A stretch of 64,000 bases of DNA from assembly GCF_016907875.1 (NCBI RefSeq), contig NZ_JAFBCU010000001.1, positions 1,364,001 through 1,428,000 of the forward strand, written 5' to 3'. The position numbers and the translations under genes were made by a program. Below are positions 34,667 to 43,328 of this stretch, in pieces (position 1 is the stretch's first letter; each line of letters begins with the position of its first letter). The notes under the pieces are model-generated. The model was not told the DNA's origin. It searched no databases and saw nothing but the letters and a program-made list of their open reading frames with translations. Origin of the DNA: Arthrobacter roseus. GTDB taxonomy: Bacteria; Actinomycetota; Actinomycetes; Actinomycetales; Micrococcaceae.

Positions 34667-35863
34667 GTGACGGAACCGGCCGGACGCAAACCTCTGACCA
34701 TTCTCATTGCTGCTGATACCTATTATCCCAATATCAATGGTGCTGCCCAGTTCGGCTATCGCCTGGCCCGCGGCATGAGCGCACGCGGCCACGATGTTCA
34801 TGTGGTGGCTCCCCGAGGAGGCGCTGGTGGTCCCTTCACGGAGCCTCGGGAGGAAGGTACGGTTCATCGGCTTCGATCCCGAGGAGTCTTTACGCACGAG
34901 TACTTCCGCATCTGTCTGCCGTGGGAAATCAAGGCTCACATTCGGATGCTGTTTGATCGCGTGCAACCGGACGTCGTTCATGTCCAGAGCCATTATATGA
35001 TTGGTGAGCAAGTGCTGTACGAGGCGGTGCGTCGTGGTATCCGTGTTGTGGCAACGAACCATTTCATGCCTGAGAATATGAATCCGTTCCTGCCCTTCCC
35101 CCAGTGGTTCAAGGACATTATCGCGCGGAATTCTTGGCGTGACATGGGCAAGGTGATGAGTCGAGCCGATGTTGTCACCACGCCCACACCCCTGGCCGCA
35201 AAAGCCATGCACGAGCACGCATTCCTGACAAAGGTTCTCCCGCTCTCCAACGGCATTGATGCCAGCGTCTATGAGCTGCTGCCCGGTGAGGTTGTTCAGC
35301 CTCCTCCCCGGCCGATAGTGCTGTTTGCGGGAAGGTTGGCGGAGGAGAAAAACATCAATGTGCTGATTGATGCGTTGGCCCGGGTTGCTCCCGATCTTGA
35401 TGTTTGTCTGGAAGTGGTTGGCGGTGGTGAGGTTCGTTCCAGCCTCGAAGCCCAGGTGGTTAGGCTTGATCTCGGTGACCGAGTGACATTCCTTGGTCTG
35501 GTGGACGATGACGAACTCCGAAGGGCTTATCTTCGGGCATCGTTGTTCGTCATGCCGGGAACAGCGGAACTACAGTCGCTGGTCACTCTGGAAGCCATGT
35601 CGGCCTCGACTCCGGTTGTTCTCGCTGACGCGATGGCGCTGCCGCACCTGGTTGATGGCGGGGTCAATGGCTTCCTTTTCACACCGAATGACAGTGCTGA
35701 TCTCGCGGAAAAGATGACGCGCATCCTTTCCCTTCCGGAAGATCAGCTCCACGCCATGGGTCGGGCCAGCCGGCGCATGGTGGACCGGCACAGTCACGAA
35801 AAGACACTCAAGACGTTCGAGGCTCTCTATTACGGGGAGTCGCGGTCGTCGGAAACGGTATAG
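34667..35863 (+). CDS. Glycosyltransferase family 4 protein
   Basis: GT-B fold glycosyltransferase of 398 residues. The N-terminal acceptor domain opens with LTILIAADTYYPNINGAAQF and HVVAPRGG. The donor domain shows PIVLFAGRLAEEKNINVLID and the nucleotide-sugar glutamate block ELQSLVTLEAMSASTPVVLA. The resemblance is to actinobacterial enzymes of the PimB/MgtA type that add mannose or glucuronic acid to lipid anchors. With the CDP-alcohol phosphatidyltransferase two genes upstream it probably takes part in membrane glycolipid synthesis. GTG start with GGAAGAAC upstream. Confidence 0.87.
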   Translation: MTEPAGRKPLTILIAADTYYPNINGAAQFGYRLARGMSARGHDVHVVAPRGGAGGPFTEPREEGTVHRLRSRGVFTHEYFRICLPWEIKAHIRMLFDRVQPDVVHVQSHYMIGEQVLYEAVRRGIRVVATNHFMPENMNPFLPFPQWFKDIIARNSWRDMGKVMSRADVVTTPTPLAAKAMHEHAFLTKVLPLSNGIDASVYELLPGEVVQPPPRPIVLFAGRLAEEKNINVLIDALARVAPDLDVCLEVVGGGEVRSSLEAQVVRLDLGDRVTFLGLVDDDELRRAYLRASLFVMPGTAELQSLVTLEAMSASTPVVLADAMALPHLVDGGVNGFLFTPNDSADLAEKMTRILSLPEDQLHAMGRASRRMVDRHSHEKTLKTFEALYYGESRSSETV

Positions 35864-35931
35864 GTTCCGGTTGCCATGGCGGCAGGAGCGTCCACTAGTA
35901 TGTTTGAGTTGCCTGAACAGTAATGCTCCAC

Positions 35932-36005
35932 GGGGCTATAGCTCAGCTGGTTAGAGCGCGGGACTCATAATCCTAAGGTCCTCGGTTCAAGTCCGAGTAG
36001 CCCTA
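35932..36005 (+). tRNA. tRNA with CAT anticodon, probably elongator tRNA-Met
   Basis: A 74-base cloverleaf: acceptor GGGGCTA/TAGCCCT with one G-U end pair, D arm GCTC-AGCTGGTTA-GAGC, anticodon loop CTCATAA with CAT at 35966-35968, and T arm CTCGG-TTCAAGT-CCGAG. The paired first position argues against initiator tRNA. The 27-43 pair is C-A. CAT also occurs in tRNA-Ile whose wobble C is modified to lysidine, and that cannot be excluded by eye. CCA is not encoded. Confidence 0.85.
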
Positions 36006-36010
36006 CGGTC

Positions 36011-36051
36011 AACCCCGGTCCGGACGAATATGTCGTTCGGACCGGGGTTTT
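36011..36051 (+). terminator. Rho-independent terminator after the CAT tRNA
   Basis: AACCCCGGTCCGGACGA, loop ATATG, TCGTTCGGACCGGGGTT and TT: a 17-base-pair stem with one G-T pair, starting six bases after the tRNA. Confidence 0.88.
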
Positions 36052-36154
36052 CGTGTTGTGGATTGTATCCGTAAGTTACTCATTGGTAACATGCTTCTAG
36101 GTCGGTGAACCGACCCTCGACATCATTGTGCACGCGGCAACGAAGGACTACGTC

Positions 36155-37345
36155 ATGGCCAAACCTGTTATCGATCCCGACAACCTGCCGTATGGCGACG
36201 GCGACTTCTACGCTTTCGAGGAGCTTCTGTCTGAGGCCGAGCGTAACCGCCTCCATGAAATCCGGGCGTGGTTGAAGGCCGAGGTCAAGCCGATTGCAGC
36301 CGAGGCATGGAACCAGGGAGTCTTCCCCCGTTCCATCATTCCTAAACTCGCTGAGATCGACATCATGAGCCCGGTTCATAGGCAGGGCCACTCAAGCTTG
36401 TTCGCGGGCCTGGTGCATGCGGAGTTCACCAGGGCTGATACGTCCATCGCTACGTTCATGGGTGTCCATGACGGCCTGTTCACAGGATCCATCGAGGCGC
36501 TGGCTTCACAAGAGCAGAAGGCGGCCTGGTTGCCTGATATCTACTCGCTCAAGAAGATCGGCGCATTTGGCCTCACGGAACCGCTCGGCGGATCGGATGT
36601 TGCAGGCGGCACCCGGACGACGGCTCAGCGCGATGGAGACAACTGGATCCTGAACGGGGAAAAGCGATGGATCGGAAACGCCACCTTCTCTGACTGGGTG
36701 GTTATTTACGCACGGGATCTCGCGGATAACCAGGTCAAGGGTTTCCTTGTAGATACCACTCTCGAAGGCTACTCAGCTACGAAGATCGAGAACAAGATTT
36801 CCCTTCGGTCCGTGGAGAACGCGGACATAGTTCTCGACAATGTAATCGTCAGCGACGATTTCCATCTCAAGGGAGCCAATAGTTTCAAGGACACCAATAA
36901 GGTGCTGAAGGTTACCCGCCTGGCGGTGGCTTGGCAGGCCGTGGGCCAGCAGATGGCGGCGTTCGACGTCGCACGTCGTTACGCCGTTGAACGTCAGCAG
37001 TTCGGTCGGCCGCTGGCTTCCTTCCAGCTCATCCAGGACAAGCTTGTTCAGATCCTCGGTAATACTGTCAGCTCCATGGGCATGATGGTCCGGCTTGCTC
37101 AGCTTGAAGATGCCGGGGCAGCCAAGGATGAGCAGTCTGCCTTGGCCAAGGCCTTCACCACCGCGAGGATGCGCGAAAGTGTCGCGCATGGGCGTGCGAT
37201 TCTCGGTGGGAACGGTATTGTCGTTGACTACGAAATGGCAAAGATCTTCGCTGACGCTGAGGCCATCTACTCCTATGAAGGCACCCACGAAATCAATACT
37301 CTGGTGACCGGCCGCGCTATTACCGGCATCGCTGCCTTCGTGTAG
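36155..37345 (+). CDS. Acyl-CoA dehydrogenase (glutaryl-CoA dehydrogenase-like)
   Basis: FAD dehydrogenase of 396 residues in the glutaryl-CoA dehydrogenase group. Seen: GAFGLTEPLGGSDVAGGTRT (FAD and substrate loop), NWILNGEKRWIGNATF, RQQFGRPLASFQLIQDKL, and the catalytic glutamate in IYSYEGTHEINTLVTGRAITG near the end. The ATG at 36155 is chosen because GAAGGA precedes it; a GTG nine codons upstream is less likely. It would oxidise glutaryl-CoA from lysine or tryptophan breakdown, or a related acyl-CoA. It stands alone after the tRNA and converges with the M23 gene. Confidence 0.88.
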   Translation: MAKPVIDPDNLPYGDGDFYAFEELLSEAERNRLHEIRAWLKAEVKPIAAEAWNQGVFPRSIIPKLAEIDIMSPVHRQGHSSLFAGLVHAEFTRADTSIATFMGVHDGLFTGSIEALASQEQKAAWLPDIYSLKKIGAFGLTEPLGGSDVAGGTRTTAQRDGDNWILNGEKRWIGNATFSDWVVIYARDLADNQVKGFLVDTTLEGYSATKIENKISLRSVENADIVLDNVIVSDDFHLKGANSFKDTNKVLKVTRLAVAWQAVGQQMAAFDVARRYAVERQQFGRPLASFQLIQDKLVQILGNTVSSMGMMVRLAQLEDAGAAKDEQSALAKAFTTARMRESVAHGRAILGGNGIVVDYEMAKIFADAEAIYSYEGTHEINTLVTGRAITGIAAFV

Positions 37346-37365
37346 TCCGCCTCGCGGACGGCAAC

Positions 37366-37884
37366 CTACCGCGGGAGGGGGAGCAGGATGGACGGCCGCC
37401 GGTCTCTGATGAAATCCAACGGGTCCACATACTTACTGTCAACCCTCACTCCCCAGTGGAGGCAGGCTGACTCACAGTGACCTCCGGCACCTATGGCCCC
37501 TAGCCGTTTTCCGGCAACGACGACGTCGCCCTCGCTGACAATAGCCAATGCTGGCTCAAAGCTGCTTAGTACTCCGTTCCCATGATCCACTGTGATCACG
37601 GGACGGTCGACGACGGTGCCGACGAACAGGACGCGACCGTCAGCCGGGGACACTATCTCTGTTCCTGGCGCTGCCTCCAGATCGACGCCCCGGTGCCCGC
37701 TCGCCCAGGGTTGGGGTGGGGGCTCAAAGTGGCGACTGACGTCAGGCGTAGGTTGGAGTGGCCACTGCCATGGTTCTTGTGAATCGGCCTGTGCCGTCAG
37801 CGCAGGAAAAACGATCCCAAGGCAGCAGAGCGATAGAAGTGCCAAAGCCAGTGGACGAAGCGCGGGGCCGCGGAGTTTTGACAT
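37366..37884 (-). CDS. Secreted M23 (LytM-like) peptidase family protein
   Basis: Exported protein of 172 residues with a signal peptide (PLALALLSLCCLGIVFPAL, cleavage likely after TAQA). The LytM domain has the first zinc motif GHRGVDLEAAPGT with histidine and aspartate. The second motif reads ACLHWGVRV, keeping the second histidine of H-x-H but with cysteine in place of the first, the presumed catalytic base. It may therefore be a peptidoglycan-binding or regulatory relative, or an active variant. It is transcribed away from rpsB. Confidence 0.85.
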   Translation of the reverse strand: MSKLRGPALRPLALALLSLCCLGIVFPALTAQADSQEPWQWPLQPTPDVSRHFEPPPQPWASGHRGVDLEAAPGTEIVSPADGRVLFVGTVVDRPVITVDHGNGVLSSFEPALAIVSEGDVVVAGKRLGAIGAGGHCESACLHWGVRVDSKYVDPLDFIRDRRPSILLPLPR

Positions 37885-38302
37885 GTATCCACCATGTGCC
37901 CTCTGGCTGCCGGATGTGAGACTGGCATGCCTCTATGTGGAGTCAGCCCCGGGCCTGGCCTGATGTGGAGGAACGGTCGCCTCCGGCGTTATAGAGAAGG
38001 GGTGCTGTAGTACACTAAGTCAAGCAGTTCGGTGTCCTAAACGAGTTTCTGTTCAGGTAACAGTATTCGAGGAGGCCATCGGACTGACTTCGCGTGTTCT
38101 GAATCCCGTCCCAATCTCGCTTATTTGCGGGGTGTGAACGGGTGCATCTCCTGCGGTCCGGTTTCTGCCGGATGGACATGCAGTTCTCCATTGCAGAGCT
38201 GATGAGCACCAGGAACTCCTGCCCAACCCGGGCAGATAGTTATCAACCGTCAAAGTGGCAGTTGCCGGGCATATTTGCCCGCCTGCCGGAAGGAGTGACG
38301 AC
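37885..38302 (+). other. Gene-free region upstream of rpsB
   Basis: This 418-base gap separates the divergent M23 gene from rpsB. TAGTACACT, with TACACT at 38011-38016, is a possible -10 box, which would give an rpsB leader of nearly 280 bases. GAGGAGG occurs at about 38070 without a lasting reading frame behind it. The length suggests a regulated leader, but I recognise no known ribosomal-protein leader motif. Confidence 0.4.
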
Positions 38303-39205
38303 ATGCCAGTCGTTACCATGCGTCAGCTGCTCGACAGCGGCGTACATTTCGGTCACCAGACCCGTCGTTGGAACCCGAAGATGAAGCGTTTCATCTTCAC
38401 GGAACGCAACGGTATCTACATCATTGACCTGCAGCAGTCGCTGTCCTACATCGACCGCGCCTACGAGTTTGTGAAGGCCACTGTTGCACACGGTGGAACA
38501 ATCCTGTTCGTCGGCACCAAGAAGCAGGCTCAGGAGACCATCGCCGAGCAGGCTACACGAGTTGGCCAGCCCTACGTGAACCAGCGCTGGCTCGGTGGAA
38601 TGCTCACCAACTTCCAGACTGTCGCCAAGCGGATCCAGCGTTTGAAGGAACTCGAGGAAATCGATTTCGACGACGTCGCCGGCTCCGGTCACACCAAGAA
38701 AGAACTTCTTCTTTTCAAACGTGAAATGACCAAGCTTGAGACCAACCTCGGCGGTATCCGCAACCTGACCAAGGCTCCGTCCGCAATCTGGATCGTTGAC
38801 ACCCAGAAGGAGCACCTGGCCGTGGACGAGGCCAAGAAGCTCAACATCCCTGTTGTCGCCATCTTGGACAGCAACTGTGACCCGGACGACGTCGACTTCC
38901 CGATCCCGGGCAACGACGACGCCATCCGCTCCGTCAACCTGCTCACTCGCGTTGTCGCAGATGCTGTTGCAGAAGGCCTCGTAGCCCGTCACAACCGTTC
39001 CGGTTCTGATTCTTCCGCGGCTGCCGAGCCGATGGCAGAGTGGGAACGCGAGCTTCTCGGGGACGCCGGGACCGAAACCACGGAAGCGCCCGCTGAGGCT
39101 GCTACTTCTGAAGCTCCGGCCAAGGCAGAAGTGACCGAAGCTCCGGCCGAGGCAGACGTTACTGAAGCCCCGGTGGATTCGGAAACGGCAGAAGAAGCAA
39201 AGTAA
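38303..39205 (+). CDS. rpsB: 30S ribosomal protein S2
   Basis: Small-subunit ribosomal protein, 300 residues. The body is canonical: [50 protein letters not shown] and [20 protein letters not shown]. The tail beyond about residue 255 is an acidic Glu/Ala-rich extension with four nine-residue repeats, longer than in most bacteria. The ATG at 38303 follows GGAAGGAG, so an in-frame codon 48 bases upstream is rejected. It heads the rpsB-tsf-pyrH-frr-cdsA region. Confidence 0.97.
   Translation: MPVVTMRQLLDSGVHFGHQTRRWNPKMKRFIFTERNGIYIIDLQQSLSYIDRAYEFVKATVAHGGTILFVGTKKQAQETIAEQATRVGQPYVNQRWLGGMLTNFQTVAKRIQRLKELEEIDFDDVAGSGHTKKELLLFKREMTKLETNLGGIRNLTKAPSAIWIVDTQKEHLAVDEAKKLNIPVVAILDSNCDPDDVDFPIPGNDDAIRSVNLLTRVVADAVAEGLVARHNRSGSDSSAAAEPMAEWERELLGDAGTETTEAPAEAATSEAPAKAEVTEAPAEADVTEAPVDSETAEEAK
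39083..39190 (+). repeat. Four tandem 27-base repeats at the rpsB 3' end
   Basis: Four successive 27-base units encode [27 protein letters not shown] and EAPVDSETA. They make an acidic, probably disordered tail on S2. The unit number may vary between strains. Confidence 0.8.
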
Positions 39206-39244
39206 AGCTCAGTTTCATAGCGGCCACAGGCCGGTTGGAACCAG

Positions 39245-39288
39245 CGTCCGTGATAGTCCCGGATTCTTGTCCGGGACTATCACGGACG
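39245..39288 (+). terminator. Perfect 19-base-pair hairpin between rpsB and tsf
   Basis: The arm CGTCCGTGATAGTCCCGGA at 39245-39263 pairs without mismatch with 39270-39288 across a six-base loop. No T run follows, so it is a weak classical terminator. It may instead be an attenuator, an RNase processing site or a protein-binding element that sets the S2 to EF-Ts ratio. Confidence 0.6.
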
Positions 39289-39324
39289 AAGACATACTGC
39301 AGATACTCACTGAAGGGGTTAACT

Positions 39325-40164
39325 ATGGCGAACTACACCGCCGCTGATATCAAGGCTCTGCGCGAGCGCACGGGCGCCGGTATGATGGACGTCAAGAAGG
39401 CTCTTGACGAGGCGAACGGCGACGCCGACAAGGCCATGGATTTGATTCGCATCAAAGGTCTCAAGGGTGCCACCAAGCGCGAGGGCCGTTCAACGGCGGA
39501 GGGTCTCGTTGCAGCCCGCATTGTGGACGGAACCGTAGGCGTCATGATTGAGGTCAACTGTGAGACGGACTTCGTTGCCAAATCCGCAAAGTTCATCGAA
39601 CTGAGCGAAACGGTATTGGGAGCAGCCGTATCCTCTGCTGCCGCCGACGTTGATGCGCTTCTCGAAACAGATGTCAACGGCAAGAAGCTCTCCGAGCTCG
39701 TCACTGAAGAGGGAGCGATCCTCGGCGAGAAAATTGTTGTCCGTCGCATAGCGCGTGTCGAAGGAAAGACCGTGGATGCTTACCTGCACAAAACGTCCAA
39801 GGACCTGCCCGCTCAGGTTGGTGTCCTGTTCGCTGTCGATGGTGCAGGCAATGGCCCCAGCGAAGCTGCCCATGATATCGCCGTCCACACTGCAGCGTTC
39901 GCGCCCAAGTTTCTCACGAGGGACGAGGTTCCTGCGGATACCGTAGAGAACGAGCGCCGTATCGCCGACGAAACCGCGCGAGCTGAGGGCAAGCCTGAAG
40001 CTGCGCTAACGAAGATCGTCGAAGGGCGGCTGACCGGCTTCTTCAAGGAAATCGTCCTCGTGGACCAGCCGTTTGCAAAAGACGCAAAGAAGACAGTTGC
40101 ACAGGTGCTGGAGGAAGCCGGAACGAAAGCTACTGGCTTCGCACGATTCCGCGTAGGCGCATAG
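39325..40164 (+). CDS. tsf: Elongation factor Ts
   Basis: Guanine-nucleotide exchange factor for EF-Tu, 279 residues. The N-terminal UBA-like domain is YTAADIKALRERTGAGMMD, followed by the EF-Tu contact core IEVNCETDFVAKS, the family signature. A conserved C-terminal stretch reads LVDQPFAKDAKKTVAQVL. The ATG at 39325 follows GAAGGGG. It is expected to be co-transcribed with rpsB through the strong hairpin between them. Confidence 0.97.
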   Translation: MANYTAADIKALRERTGAGMMDVKKALDEANGDADKAMDLIRIKGLKGATKREGRSTAEGLVAARIVDGTVGVMIEVNCETDFVAKSAKFIELSETVLGAAVSSAAADVDALLETDVNGKKLSELVTEEGAILGEKIVVRRIARVEGKTVDAYLHKTSKDLPAQVGVLFAVDGAGNGPSEAAHDIAVHTAAFAPKFLTRDEVPADTVENERRIADETARAEGKPEAALTKIVEGRLTGFFKEIVLVDQPFAKDAKKTVAQVLEEAGTKATGFARFRVGA

Positions 40165-40205
40165 TAAAGCTATCGACCAAACGGTCTTCAGGCATTGAGA
40201 GATGA

Positions 40206-40239
40206 AGGGGCGGTCACCGACAGGTGGCCGCTCCTTTTT
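40206..40239 (+). terminator. Rho-independent terminator after tsf
   Basis: AGGGGCGGTCACC, loop GACA, GGTGGCCGCTCCT, then four more T bases. The 13-base-pair stem with two G-T pairs lies 41 bases after the tsf stop. Confidence 0.85.
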
Positions 40240-40328
40240 CCTGCCCTAATCTTCTGAACAAGCACTTCTCGAAGTCCAGAAGTGTCAATGATGGTCACAA
40301 CGGCCGCTATCTGCCATGGGAGGCACCA

Positions 40329-41060
40329 ATGGAAAACAACGCGCAGCCAGAAGGAAACCCGCGCAGGCGAGTTCTGCTCAAACTCTCTGGGGAAGTATTC
40401 GGCGGTGGCAAGCTAGGTGTGGATCCGGAGATCGTTCGTGGCATCGCGACGCAGATCGCGGCGACAGTGGGCAAGGTGGAGGTGGCCATTGTTGTCGGCG
40501 GGGGTAACTTTTTCCGTGGAATAGAGTTGTCACAAAGCGGAATGGACCGTTCTCGGGCGGACTACATGGGCATGCTTGGTACGGTGATGAACTGTCTCGC
40601 TCTTCAGGATTTCCTGGAACAGGCTGGTGTTGAAACCCGGGTGCAGAGCGCGATCACCATGGGCCAGGTGGCTGAGGCGTATATTCCTCGCAGGGCTATC
40701 CGACACCTTGAGAAGGGGCGTGTCGTCATCTTTGGTGCTGGCGCGGGGCTTCCATATTTCTCCACTGATACCGTGGCTGCTCAGCGTGCGCTCGAAGTGC
40801 ACGCGGATCTTGTCTTGATGGCCAAAAGCGGTGTCGACGGCGTATATACCGCGGACCCACGCAAGGATCCATCGGCTCAAAAACTCCAAGCGCTCACCTA
40901 TGATGATGCCTTGCGCCAGGACATCCGGGTCATGGACCAAACGGCCATGACAATGTGCAAGGACAACAGCCTCGAAATGCTTGTTTTCGGTATGGAGGGC
41001 GAAGGTAACGTCACCAGTGCGATCCTCGGTGAGGAAATCGGTACCCGCGTGACCGTCTGA
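40329..41060 (+). CDS. pyrH: UMP kinase
   Basis: Amino-acid-kinase-fold enzyme that phosphorylates UMP to UDP, 243 residues. Seen: [12 protein letters not shown] (phosphate loop), [52 protein letters not shown] and [16 protein letters not shown]. The ATG at 40329 has GGGAGG upstream; the open frame extends back over the tsf terminator and is not used. Product inhibition by UTP is the usual control. The terminator before it implies its own promoter within about 90 bases. Confidence 0.96.
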   Translation: MENNAQPEGNPRRRVLLKLSGEVFGGGKLGVDPEIVRGIATQIAATVGKVEVAIVVGGGNFFRGIELSQSGMDRSRADYMGMLGTVMNCLALQDFLEQAGVETRVQSAITMGQVAEAYIPRRAIRHLEKGRVVIFGAGAGLPYFSTDTVAAQRALEVHADLVLMAKSGVDGVYTADPRKDPSAQKLQALTYDDALRQDIRVMDQTAMTMCKDNSLEMLVFGMEGEGNVTSAILGEEIGTRVTV

Positions 41061-41176
41061 GCTCGCTGATTACCGGCTCGCCCGCCAACTGTACGGGCAG
41101 GAACCGCGTCCCCGTATAGGATGGACCCGAGCCCAGCCGCCGTCGTCAGCGGCCAATTTTCGTCTAAGGAGACACA

Positions 41177-41734
41177 GTGATTCAGGAAACCCTGCAGGAG
41201 TCAGCGGAGAAGATGGATAAGGCGGTCGAGGTCGCCAAGGAGGACTTTTCCACAATCCGTACCGGTAGGGCCAACCCATCGCTCTTCTCCAAATTGACAG
41301 TGGATTACTATGGGACCCCCACGCCGTTGCAACAGTTGGCCGCGTTCCAGGTGCCTGAAGCGCGCACACTTCTCATCACCCCGTATGACAAGTCTTCCCT
41401 CCAGGACATCGAGCGGGTGCTGCGCGATTCGAGCATCGGAGCCAACCCTGCAAATGACGGCGTCGTCATTCGCATAGTCATGCCGGAGCTCACCGAAGAG
41501 CGTCGTCGCGAATATGTGAAAGTCGTTAAGTCAAAGGCGGAAGATGCCAAAATTTCCATCCGCAATATCCGGCGGAAGGCCAAGGACGCCATCGACAAGT
41601 TCGTCAAGGACGGCGACGCCGGCGAGGACGAGGGCAACCGGGCGGAGAAAGAGCTCGACGCCGCCACCAAATCCCATACCGACACCGTCGATGAATTGCT
41701 CAAGCGCAAGGAAGCTGAGCTTCTCGAGGTCTGA
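41177..41734 (+). CDS. frr: Ribosome recycling factor
   Basis: Splits post-termination ribosomes together with EF-G. It is 185 residues, the normal length. The three-helix-bundle domain and hinge show KAVEVAKEDFSTIRTGRANP, VDYYGTPTPLQQLA, RTLLITPYDKSSLQDIERVL and RIVMPELTEERRREYVKVVK. The GTG start follows AAGGAGACACA. The stop overlaps the cdsA ATG (TGATG), so the two are coupled. Confidence 0.97.
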   Translation: MIQETLQESAEKMDKAVEVAKEDFSTIRTGRANPSLFSKLTVDYYGTPTPLQQLAAFQVPEARTLLITPYDKSSLQDIERVLRDSSIGANPANDGVVIRIVMPELTEERRREYVKVVKSKAEDAKISIRNIRRKAKDAIDKFVKDGDAGEDEGNRAEKELDAATKSHTDTVDELLKRKEAELLEV

Positions 41735-42666
41735 TGAGTGATGTTGAGCCTCCTGCGCCGGACCGTGGGCCGCTGACGGCCAGCAGTGGGAACCCGATAG
41801 GGTCGCCGGCCACCGGACCGTCGAATCGCAAGCAACGCCGAGCAGCTGGCACGTCGCGCGCTGGCCGGGACCTTCCAGCTGCCATCGGCGTGGGCTTGGC
41901 CTTGCTCTTCACGGTCCTTATTGGATTGTTCTTCATGCCGCTGGCCTTCGTCGTTACGGCCACTGTGTTCGGTGTCATAGGTGTGTGGGAGGTAAGCCGC
42001 GCGCTTCAGGTCAGGAACATTCATGTTCCATTGGTTCCGGTCGTTGCTGGCAGCGTGGCGCTCCCATTCGCGGCTTATCTAGGCGGAACTGAAGCGTTGG
42101 GCTTCGCTCTCGTGGCATCGGCTGTCGCGGTTCTGCTGTGGCGGAGTCTTGATCCAACAGAGGACGCAACGCGCAGCATTTTAGGCGGCCTCTTCGTTAT
42201 TTTGTGGGTGCCATTCCTGATTAGTTTTGCCTTGTTGTTGTTCCAGCAGCCCCAAGGCAATTTTAAGGTCGTCACCCTGCTGTTATTGGTGGTCGCCAAT
42301 GATACCTTCGGCTACTTGCTGGGGGCATTCTTCGGTAAACATCCTATGGCTCCGAAAATCAGTCCCAAGAAGTCATGGGAGGGATTCGCAGGATCTGTGG
42401 GCGGAGCTGTGCTGATCGGCGTCATGGCTTCTCTGTTTTTGCTCGACCTGCCCTGGTGGTTCGGGTTGGTTCTGGCCATCGCAACGGTGGCAGCAGCAAC
42501 CGGGGGAGATCTCGCTGAATCCATGATCAAACGCGAACTCGGCATTAAGGATATGGGGACCGCGCTGCCCGGTCACGGGGGGGTCATGGACCGGCTTGAC
42601 TCCATCGTGTTCGCGTCCCCTGTTGCCTACGTTCTATCCAGTACGCTCGTTCCAGGAGCAATGTAG
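41734..42666 (+). CDS. cdsA: Phosphatidate cytidylyltransferase
   Basis: Integral membrane enzyme of 310 residues that makes CDP-diacylglycerol from phosphatidic acid and CTP, feeding the CDP-alcohol phosphatidyltransferases. The family signature near the C-terminus is complete: SMIKRELGIKDMGTALPGHG, then GVMDRLDS. Also seen is the KISPKKSWEGFAGS block. An N-terminal cytosolic stretch of about 45 polar residues precedes eight or so hydrophobic segments. It is translationally coupled to frr. Confidence 0.95.
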   Translation: MSDVEPPAPDRGPLTASSGNPIGSPATGPSNRKQRRAAGTSRAGRDLPAAIGVGLALLFTVLIGLFFMPLAFVVTATVFGVIGVWEVSRALQVRNIHVPLVPVVAGSVALPFAAYLGGTEALGFALVASAVAVLLWRSLDPTEDATRSILGGLFVILWVPFLISFALLLFQQPQGNFKVVTLLLLVVANDTFGYLLGAFFGKHPMAPKISPKKSWEGFAGSVGGAVLIGVMASLFLLDLPWWFGLVLAIATVAAATGGDLAESMIKRELGIKDMGTALPGHGGVMDRLDSIVFASPVAYVLSSTLVPGAM

Positions 42667-42749
42667 TTTTTACGGGCTGTGGTCTCGGGCAGGCTTCGGC
42701 CTATGCAGGGACTGCCAAAAGTGGACAAGGGAAGGGATCGTACCTGGGG

Positions 42750-43328
42750 ATGGAAGAGCTGCGGCGGGGGCGTTCACCCTTTGAAAGGGTGGGACGCCGC
42801 GAGTACGGATACAACATCCGGCAGGTGGACGATTTCCTTACCGAAGCCAGGGCTTATTATAACGACCCGGACCAGGACGCGGACCCCATCACGAGTAAGA
42901 CGGTACGTTCTATGGCCTTTGACCCGGCCAAGGGCGGATATGAAGCGCAGGCAGTGGATGCGGCATTAGATCGGCTCGAGGACGTTTTTGCCCAACGCGA
43001 GCGGGACCAGCTCATCCGGGATGAGGGCGAGGAAGCGTGGCTCGCTGAAATCGGTCGTATGTCAACGGTTCTGCGAGCCCGGCTTCACCGTCCTTTGGGA
43101 GAACGTTTCCGTCGACCCTCGGCACGCAAGGCCTATAGCTATAACGTCAGGGACGTCGATGCACTGTGCAATCAGCTACTTGAGTATTTCGAGCAGGACC
43201 AAGCCCTGAGTGTGGATGTGATTCGACGCGCTGCTTTCCGGGAAGCGCGAGGCCACGCCGGCTATGAAGAGAACCAGGTGGATGCTTTCTTGGACCGTGT
43301 AGTGGAGCTGATGGCTTCCATCGATTAA
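42750..43328 (+). CDS. DivIVA domain-containing protein
   Basis: Cytosolic protein of 192 residues made of repeated DivIVA-like short domains. Unit one is FERVGRREYGYNIRQVDDFL, with VRSMAFDPAKGGYEAQAVDAA. Unit two is KAYSYNVRDVDALCNQLLEYF, with RRAAFREARGHAGYEENQVD. The Y-x-x-x-x-V-D pattern with short helices is characteristic of actinobacterial DivI1A repeat proteins. It probably acts at the pole or septum, but lacks the long coiled coil of true DivIVA/Wag31. The stop overlaps the convergent symporter stop by four bases. Confidence 0.85.
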   Translation: MEELRRGRSPFERVGRREYGYNIRQVDDFLTEARAYYNDPDQDADPITSKTVRSMAFDPAKGGYEAQAVDAALDRLEDVFAQRERDQLIRDEGEEAWLAEIGRMSTVLRARLHRPLGERFRRPSARKAYSYNVRDVDALCNQLLEYFEQDQALSVDVIRRAAFREARGHAGYEENQVDAFLDRVVELMASID

